A DNA stretch of 11,318 bases, taken from Baffinella frigidus (taxonomy: Eukaryota; Cryptophyceae; Cryptomonadales; Baffinellaceae). Shown here in pieces: positions 7,154-11,318 of the stretch (positions are counted from its first letter, which is position 1; each line of letters starts with the position of its first letter). The position numbers were made by a program, and so were the translations under genes. The DNA is taken from contig MU646731.1 in NCBI GenBank assembly GCA_026770585.1, positions 241,718 to 253,035 of the forward strand, in the 5' to 3' direction. The notes under the pieces are model-generated. The model worked only from the letters and a program-made list of their open reading frames with translations. It ran no database searches and was not told the origin of the DNA.

Positions 7154-7884
7154 GACCACGTCCAGCAGCAGCACTTCTACGCACAGACCCAGCTCCGCTA
7201 CGACCAAAGTGGCCCCCTCGGCCAAAGTGGAGGATCCCTCGAAAGTCAACACCGCTACCAACAAGGAGCCGTTACTGGCCCCTACACCAACAGCCCCACC
7301 CAGACGATGCAGCCCCACAAGGGGGTCGGAGATTCCCTTAAGGGGGCGGGAGATCCACGTAAAGGGGTCGGAGATCTCCGTAAGGAGGTCGGAGATCCCC
7401 GTAAGGAGGTCGGAGAAGCGTACGAGCAAGCGTACACGCCTGGGGTGCGGGGCCCGCACCGCGGGCAGCAGCGGCTTCCGAATCAGATCCACAGTCATCA
7501 TCACGGGGGAGCGCACGGGCATCACGGGAGTCAGCACGGACACGATCAGGGACGTGACGACGCGCGCGCGGTCGAGCAAGGACGCGACGCCCCGCACCAC
7601 GGACACGAACACGCACCGCTTTACGGACACGAACAGCATCACGGACCACTTCACGGCCGCGAGCACGGGAATAACGTACCGGTTCACGGACGCGATCACG
7701 GGAATAACGCGCCGATCCACGGACACGAGCAGCATCACGCGCCGGTCCACGGACACGAACAGCATCACGCACCGCTTCACGGACGTGATCACCGGAATAA
7801 CGCACCGCTTCACGGACGCGAGCATGGGAATAACGCACCGGTTCACGGACACGCGGACGGCGCGGCGAAGGCGCACGCGGGCGG
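7154..7884 (+). CDS. His-rich repeat protein, main exon (partial gene model)
   Basis: I do not recognise a family. The exon would start after the acceptor TTCCGCGTTTGCAG and end before the donor GTATTC at 7885, leaving phase 2. The frame is open throughout with no internal ATG near its start, which fits an internal exon with the start upstream. The product begins Gln-rich (DHVQQQHFYAQTQ), then has five copies of a 7-residue repeat of type KGVGDPR (7319-7420), then a His/Gly/Gln stretch, then eight 10-11 residue repeats of types PLHGHEQHHA and PLHGREHGNNA (from 7616). No signal peptide or membrane segment is visible. His density suggests possible metal binding or a disordered region; that is inference only. 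Another forward frame and the reverse strand are also open here, so openness alone is weak evidence. The support comes from phase-compatible His-rich exons downstream. Confidence 0.5.
7616..7840 (+). repeat. 30/33 bp coding repeats of the His-rich domain
   Basis: Units begin at 7616, 7646, 7679, 7712, 7742, 7772, 7805 and 7838. The 30 bp type encodes P-x-H/Y-G-HEQHH-A/G and the 33 bp type encodes P-x-HG-R-E/D-H-G/R-NN-A/V. Every unit length is a multiple of three, so the frame is preserved, as expected for repeat growth inside a coding exon. Confidence 0.8.
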
Positions 7885-8183
7885 GTATTCCAGCCTAGAC
7901 CCTAAACCCTAAACCCTAAACCCTACACCCTAACTCCTAACCCCTCAACCCTCAACCCTCAACCCTTAACCTTAAACCTTAAACCCTCAAACCTCAACCC
8001 TACACCCTAAACCCTCAACCCTCAACCCTCAACCCTAAATCCCACACCCTAAACCCTAAACCCTAAACCCTCAACCCCCAACCCTCAACCCTCAACCCCA
8101 AACCCCAAACCCTCAACCCTAACCCCTAAACTCCAAACCCTCAACCCTAACCCCTAACCCCTAAACCCCAAACCCTACACCAG
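7885..8183 (+). repeat. Presumed intron made of telomeric repeats
   Basis: The segment starts GTATTCCAG and ends ACACCAG. Nearly all of 7897-8180 is CCCTAAA with CCCTCAA, CCCTACA and CCCCAAA variants. Removing it joins GG at 7883-7884 to C at 8184 and keeps the His-rich frame (Gly then HAPHHHAQ). If it is retained, the frame stops shortly after SSLDPKP. Confidence 0.6.
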
Positions 8184-8245
8184 CCACGCGCCGCACCACC
8201 ACGCGCAGACGCACGGCGTGGCCATGCACCACGCTAACCATCATG
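8184..8245 (+). CDS. Short His-rich exon, copy a
   Basis: 62 bp bounded by CCAG on the left and the strong donor GTAAGC on the right. It enters at phase 2 and leaves at phase 1, and in the frame set by the main exon it reads HAPHHHAQTHGVAMHHANHH. It is nearly identical to 8433-8500. Because it leaves at phase 1, it cannot be joined in frame to the second copy, but can be joined to the acceptors at 9828 or 9943. If the donor is not used, the frame ends at a stop directly after KP. Confidence 0.45.
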
Positions 8246-8432
8246 GTAAGCCCTGAAAAATGAAGCTTCACTATACGTACCAAAATACGATATACAATAA
8301 ATGGACGCATGAATTGGACGTGCCGGTAGTAATTTTTTGTACCGCCTTTTTACAGCCCGATACTAATTTCAGACGTGACAGTACTAAGCGGACACCCTTA
8401 GAACGGGTCCGGTTTTGGAGCCATTGACCCAG
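8246..8432 (+). other. Presumed intron between the duplicated short exons
   Basis: 187 bases starting GTAAGC and ending CCAG. It contains TACTAAT followed by TTCAG at about 8356-8366, resembling a branch point and acceptor, so another cryptic acceptor may exist. Unlike the preceding spacer it holds no telomeric repeats. A minus-strand open frame covering it (8271-8588) has no recognisable domain. Confidence 0.4.
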
Positions 8433-8500
8433 CCACGCGCCGCAACAACACGCGCAGACGCACGGCGTGGCCATGCACCACGCCCACCACCACAGCCATG
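8433..8500 (+). CDS. Short His-rich exon, copy b
   Basis: 68 bp, preceded by TTGACCCAG and followed by GTAGCC, a weaker donor than in copy a. Entry phase 2 and exit phase 1 are the same as copy a. It reads HAPQQHAQTHGVAMHHAHHH then SH, differing from copy a by Q for H and by two inserted codons near the end. In-frame length change and preserved His content suggest the duplicate is or was coding. If the donor is skipped the frame stays open to about 8784 with unremarkable sequence. Confidence 0.45.
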
Positions 8501-8722
8501 GTAGCCCCGAAACTCCTGAACCAAACCCTCGCGGTAATGCCTGGCACACCACGCCAGGGCAGAAGTCGAAATTTGAACGAATTTTCATTTTACTGCACGA
8601 TCTAGGAGTAAAGTTGATTCGCTCACGCCCATGGCAGACCCCGTCGTGGTTGCTCGATTTGGCGCGTGGATCAGTGGGCCTCCCCGTTTCGCACTTGCTA
8701 GGTCTGTCTCAAGTCTACCAAA
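8501..8722. other. No recognised gene
   Basis: The open frame continuing from the upstream short exon runs through here, but composition changes and no domain is recognisable. A short hairpin CCTGGC...GCCAGG lies at 8540-8558. It is probably intronic if the His-rich gene model holds. Confidence 0.35.
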
Positions 8723-9070
8723 GAGCGGGCTACCAAGGGATTTTCGGCCCACCTCGGGCCGACTTTCCGTTACCTTATCCGTAGGGACCCCCCTATGTCC
8801 CTACGGGTTGCCTGCCTAGGGTTGGGCTCACTAATCTGGTGATCCCGGGCTCTTTCCCGCTCGAAAGTTGACGGATTTGTACCGCACACCTAGCATGTCA
8901 TCTTGCGAATAGTCTGGTCGTCAACCCGAGCGAGACAGAGCCAAAGGTTGCATAGGACCCTACGGTAGGACCTTCGTAGGGACCTAGGGTTTTCCTAGGA
9001 GAATAGATGGCTGTTACACTTTTAAGTGTACCTCCTGGGGAAAATCCCATCCTTGGAAAACCCGATGTAA
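8723..9070. mobile_element. Fold-back containing dispersed repeat copy 3 and an inverted partner
   Basis: 8723-8828 matches the repeats at 378-498 and 2379-2501. 8847-8873 (GGGCTCTTTCCCGCTCG...) is imperfectly inverted at 8919-8942, and further out GACCCTACGGTAGG (8957-8970) with CGTAGGGACCTAGGG (8975-8989) matches the reverse complement of the repeat's 3' part. The two arms therefore form a ~350 bp imperfect hairpin with a ~45 base loop. No coding region is recognised. The other two copies seem to represent one arm only. Confidence 0.55.
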
Positions 9071-9216
9071 GCTGTTTCAGGTTGTTGGTGGGGGGGTACC
9101 GATGCTCACTGCTAGGCTTTGTTCGTGGAGGGGCCATTTCCCCGCGCTCTCGCACACTCAAATAACCGTCAAATAACCGTTACTGAGCCGGACAGGTTAT
9201 GTACCTCAGCGGGTAT
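9071..9216. other. No recognised feature
   Basis: A G-run and KpnI-like GGTACC at 9091-9101 and a duplicated TCAAATAACCGT (9158-9181) are the only patterns seen. Confidence 0.35.
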
Positions 9217-9292
9217 CGGGTTTCGGGTTTCGGGTTTCGGGTTTCGGGTTTCGGGTTTAGGGTTTGGGATTTAGGGTTTGGGGTTTAAGGCT
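9217..9292. repeat. Telomere-like array, G-rich strand on + (TTTCGGG then TTTAGGG)
   Basis: Several TTTCGGG units are followed by TTTAGGG, TTTGGGA and TTTGGGG. The TTTCGGG variant is the complement of the CCCGAAA array at 1-178, so the same variant occurs in opposite orientation near both ends of the window. Confidence 0.9.
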
Positions 9293-9431
9293 GAGGCACA
9301 CGCCCCGCGCCACTCTGACCTTCTCTTCTTCTTCTTTATTCCCCTCAAACCTTCAATGGCGTGACACAACTTACACATTTCTGAGTCTGGCTTCCCCAAC
9401 CTGATCAGCGGCTGGTATCAACGGACGTCAC
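9293..9431. other. No recognised gene; short CTT-rich stretch
   Basis: A CTTCTTCTTCTTT pyrimidine run lies near 9322-9337. Nothing else was recognised. Confidence 0.35.
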
Positions 9432-9634
9432 GTAGAGCGTTTGCGGTAATTGTTGTCCGTTTTGAAAGTGCGATTTTCCGGTTTTCCGGTTTTCATTTGC
9501 CCCCCCCCCCCGATTCATTTGTACCAGAGAAGTGTCCATTTAAAACATTCAACGACCTTTACAACATTTTAAAAAACCGTAAAACCGGAAAATCGCACTT
9601 TCAAAACGGACAACAATTACCGCAAACGCTCTAC
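9432..9634. mobile_element. MITE-like element C with 54 bp perfect terminal inverted repeats
   Basis: 9432-9485, starting GTAGAGCGTTTGCGGTAATT, is the exact reverse complement of 9581-9634. Pairing continues for a few bases inward with mismatches. The interior includes a C-run and AT-rich sequence with no coding capacity. The outermost bases include TA on both sides (9433-9434 and 9632-9633), compatible with a TA target duplication as in Tc1/mariner-type elements, though the match to a family is not established. Perfect arms suggest recent activity or gene conversion. Confidence 0.85.
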
Positions 9635-9642
9635 CATCCCGC

Positions 9643-9660
9643 TGCCGAGCCAACTCGGCA
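9643..9660. other. Small stem-loop
   Basis: TGCCGAG (9643-9649) pairs with CTCGGCA (9654-9660) around CCAA. It stands 8 bases outside element C and 10 bases before the next stem-loop. Confidence 0.6.
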
Positions 9661-9670
9661 CATATAAGAC

Positions 9671-9698
9671 AGTCAGGACCGGGATTCCGGTCCTGACT
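9671..9698. other. 12 bp perfect stem-loop
   Basis: AGTCAGGACCGG (9671-9682) pairs perfectly with CCGGTCCTGACT (9687-9698) around GATT; TTTCATTTT follows. The shape resembles a terminator-like hairpin, but in a eukaryotic context this is not a known signal. It does not match the canonical histone 3' stem-loop. Confidence 0.7.
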
Positions 9699-9827
9699 TT
9701 TCATTTTAAAAGTCCATTTCCTTCAGGATTTAGGTCAAAGTTTTAAAAATTGTGTCCCGTCCTCGCTCGGTAGCGGAACTCTTAAAACTGATTCACGGAA
9801 TGTCTCCTCTTAAAACCGACCCGGCAG

Positions 9828-9880
9828 GCATCCACGGACATCACGCGCACGCACACGTCCCCCTGGACACACACATCGAG
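9828..9880 (+). CDS. Downstream His-rich exon, copy a
   Basis: It begins after GACCCGGCAG and would end before GTGTAT at 9881 (GAG|GT boundary). It enters at phase 1, exactly the phase left by the short exons at 8184-8245 and 8433-8500; the join gives Gly then IHGHHAHAHVPLDTHIE. The first ~36 bases are nearly identical to those at 9943. The same sequence is also part of a 145-codon ATG frame at 9752-10189, whose remainder is not recognisably conserved. Confidence 0.35.
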
Positions 9881-9942
9881 GTGTATCCAGCACACCTTTC
9901 TGTGCTGGGCACACTCAAGAGCGTGTTGGACACACCCGGCAG

Positions 9943-10040
9943 GTATCCACGGACATCACGCGCACGCACACGTCCCTCGCCACACCTCCGCTGCGCGCAC
10001 GTCCCCCGTCGCCCGCACACAGGTGCCCCCCCTAGATTAG
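9943..10040 (+). CDS. Downstream His-rich exon, copy b (possible terminal exon)
   Basis: It begins after CACCCGGCAG and enters at phase 1 like copy a, giving Gly then IHGHHAHAHVPRHTSAAR. The frame continues to a TAG at 10038-10040. An alternative donor CAG|GTGCCC lies at 10022-10023. The copy duplicates 9828 onward, spaced 115 bases. Either this is an alternative last exon or the duplication is a non-coding repeat. Confidence 0.35.
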
Positions 10041-10164
10041 TACCAGGCGCATCCAGAAGTTTGTACCCAGCATGTCCCCCATACACCCAAAACCATCACC
10101 TCCCATACGCGCACGTCCCCTGTTCCGTCCCTCATTGCCCAGAGCACGCAGGTGCCCCCCCCAC

Positions 10165-10500
10165 ATCAACCCTAAACCCTCAACTCTGAACTTAAACCCT
10201 GCACCTACACCCTGAAACTACACCCTCAACCCGGACACACGCAGGTGCCCCCCCACCTCAACCCTACACCTTCAACCCTGAACCTAAACCCTGAACCTAC
10301 GACCTCAACCCACACCCTGAAACTACACCCTAAACCCTGAAGCACGCAGGTGCTCCCACCTCAAGCCTACACCCTACTCCCCAAACCTTAAGCCCGGACC
10401 CCACAACCTAAACATGAAATCCGGACCCAAAACCTACGGCGCCCCCACCTCAGCCCCACACCCTGCACCCCAAACCTGAAGCCCTGACCCCAAAATGTAC
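10165..10500. repeat. Highly degenerate telomere-like array with recurring GCAGGTGCCCC motif
   Basis: CCCTAAA, CCCTGAA, CCCTCAA and looser variants decay rightward. CACGCAGGTGCCCCCCC or a close variant occurs just before the array (about 10144) and again near 10240 and 10340, with a related ACACAGGTGCCCC at 10017. The CAG|GTG context could be a donor-like or acceptor-like relic, but no exon can be defined. Confidence 0.6.
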
Positions 10501-10689
10501 GGGGCCCGTACCTGCCACAGCGGTTTCGGGACCACGTAGCAGCGACCGAGGACCTTTTTACCTTGAATACAAGGTGAAATTCCGGTTAGGTTCTAGGGCG
10601 ATGGATAATATTCTAGTAAAAATCGTTTAGATGGACTGTATCCGTGAAGCCCCCGGTGGCTGCCAAGTGGTTGACGGCGATACTACATG
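10501..10689. other. No recognised feature
   Basis: No array, hairpin or coding segment is convincing. A short inverted pair CCTTG AATA CAAGG is at about 10561-10574. Confidence 0.35.
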
Positions 10690-11270
10690 CAGGAGGCTGG
10701 GGGCGATGGGGCGGCGGCGGGAGAGATGGCCGAACGGCACACGCGCCTCTCTGATGCGACCAGACGTCGCGATTTGAAAGCTTCTGAAACCCCTTTTGTT
10801 GGACCCAGGAGTCTGGAGGCAACGGGGCGGCGGGTGCGGGGGGAGAGATGGCCGAATGGGACACGCGCCAGATTGCATACGCCATAACTTCAAGCAGCCC
10901 ACGCACGCACCACCCCTCTTCATCCCGAGACTGCATATCTAAAAGACGTTGCTCCCAGGAGGCTGGAGGCCACGGGGCGGCGGGTGCGGGGGGGGACGTG
11001 AGAGGAGTGCAACGGCTTTCAAGCCTGTCTGATGAAATCGTGCAAAGCCTGTTAGATCTGATTTGATCTCAAAACGCTGCCACCCGAACAGGAGTCTGGA
11101 GGATCCTGGGTCCAACAAACCCTGTCAGATCTGAACGCTTTTGAAACCCCACTGTTGGACCCAGGAGGCTGGAGGCGATGGGGTGGCGGGGCCACCGGAG
11201 GAGGTGAGAGGAGTGCAACAGCTTTCGAGCCTGTCTGATGAAATCGACATGGTTCTCGTCGAGCTTTCCG
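10690..11270 (+). repeat. Five Gly-rich cassettes with acceptor-like starts
   Basis: CAGGAGGCTGGAGGC or CAGGAGTCTGGAGG begins units at 10690, 10806, 10956, 11089 (short) and 11162. The first two continue into GAGAGATGGCCGAA and ACACGCGCC; the third and fifth continue into GTGAGAGGAGTGCAAC. GTTGGACCCAGG precedes two units (about 10799 and 11154) and is found inverted near 11107. A GAG|GTGAG donor-like site ends the G-rich part of the fifth unit. Confidence 0.65.
10806..11066 (+). CDS. Possible coding segment with two Gly-rich repeats
   Basis: The frame is open from CAG at 10806 to a TGA at 11064-11066 and contains two cassettes in the same phase: ESGGNGAAGAGGEMAE and EAGGHGAAGAGGDVRG. It ends VQRLSSLSDEIVQSLLDLI. 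That tail shares a gap-free stretch with the frame at 11162. The spacing LSDEI...LL..L faintly recalls an F-box start, but it is too short to call. It may be coding or an old repeat. Confidence 0.3.
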   Translation, partial: QESGGNGAAGAGGEMAEWDTRQIAYAITSSSPRTHHPSSSRDCISKRRCSQEAGGHGAAGAGGDVRGVQRLSSLSDEIVQSLLDLI

Positions 11271-11318
11271 GGTGGTCCCCGAACACCAAGGTCCCTCCCT
11301 CTCGCTCTCTCTCTCTCT
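11162..11318 (+). CDS. Possible partial coding segment, paralogous to 10956-11066
   Basis: In the frame of CAG at 11162 it is open to the window edge and reads EAGGDGVAGPPEEVRGVQQL then SSLSDEID. VRGVQ, LSSLSDEI and EAGG are shared with 10956 onward without any gap; one of the differing codons in the shared tail is synonymous (TCA/TCG) and one is R/Q. No family is recognised. It is cut by the window end. Confidence 0.25.
11299..11318. repeat. CT microsatellite at the window edge
   Basis: CTCTCTCT run continuing beyond the window; the complement of the GA tract at 3391-3505 in composition. Confidence 0.8.

Noticed and set aside
7133-7876. Minus-strand 247-codon frame and a second + strand frame over the His-rich exon
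   Set aside because: Shadow frames of stop-free repeats; neither continues into the duplicated exons with a compatible phase.
8540-8558. Third member of the CCACGCCAG fold-back family
   Set aside because: Only a short CCTGGC...GCCAGG hairpin; no matching distant terminus was found.
8898-9161. 87-codon minus-strand frame
   Set aside because: It lies mostly within the right arm of a fold-back repeat.
9671-9698. Bacterial rho-independent terminator
   Set aside because: The stem-loop shape fits, but the window is eukaryotic in character and the following T-run is broken by C and A.
10806-11066. F-box domain at LSDEIVQSLLDLI
   Set aside because: Only a faint spacing match over about 15 residues before a stop; not enough to assign a domain.

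Overview
The window looks like repeat-dominated nuclear DNA of a eukaryote, probably subtelomeric or rich in interstitial telomeric repeats. The evidence is many tracts of the heptamer CCCTAAA and its variants (CCCGAAA, CCCTGAA, TTTCGGG), GT-AG splice-like boundaries, several small inverted-repeat elements, and no compact bacterial gene layout. The CCCTAAA/TTTAGGG heptamer is the telomere type of plants, many green algae, and several alveolates (dinoflagellates, chromerids, coccidia). A GC-rich alga, for example a prasinophyte, would fit, but the sequence does not settle the species. No tRNA, rRNA, CRISPR array or conserved enzyme domain was recognised, and most long open frames are translations of repeats.

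Layout. 1-178 is a degenerate telomere-like array. 192-1668 holds a fold-back element, the first copy of a ~120 bp dispersed repeat, internal duplications and otherwise featureless sequence. 1669-2560 is a GC-rich imperfect repeat block. 2565-2893 is a second telomere-like array, followed by a striking ~128 bp tandem array (2905-3820) in which every unit looks like a short exon bounded by an AG acceptor and, except in the last, a GT donor. 3834-4925 contains two opposite-orientation copies of one MITE-like element and two copies of another repeat carrying a CACGTG hairpin. 5267-6043 alternates seven copies of a ~40 bp GC-rich unit with telomeric arrays and contains a fold-back insertion. 6075-6823 has dispersed direct repeats and a second MITE-like element.

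The best candidate gene lies on the + strand at 7154-10040. A 731 bp exon encodes a Gln-rich start, a 7-residue repeat and a His-rich repeat domain. It is followed by an intron built of telomeric repeats, then by two near-identical short His-rich exons (8184-8245 and 8433-8500), then by two near-identical downstream acceptor sites opening His-rich exons (9828 and 9943). The splice phases I worked out agree: both short exons enter at phase 2 and leave at phase 1, and both downstream exons enter at phase 1. The members of each pair cannot be joined to each other in frame, so the arrangement suggests mutually exclusive or recently duplicated exons. Three inverted-repeat or fold-back structures (8723-9070, 9432-9634 and the 9671-9698 stem-loop) lie inside the last presumed intron. 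The end of the window (10690-11318) carries Gly-rich repeat cassettes, two of which keep a shared reading frame and peptide.

All gene models are inferred from sequence pattern only; transcript data would be needed to confirm any of them.
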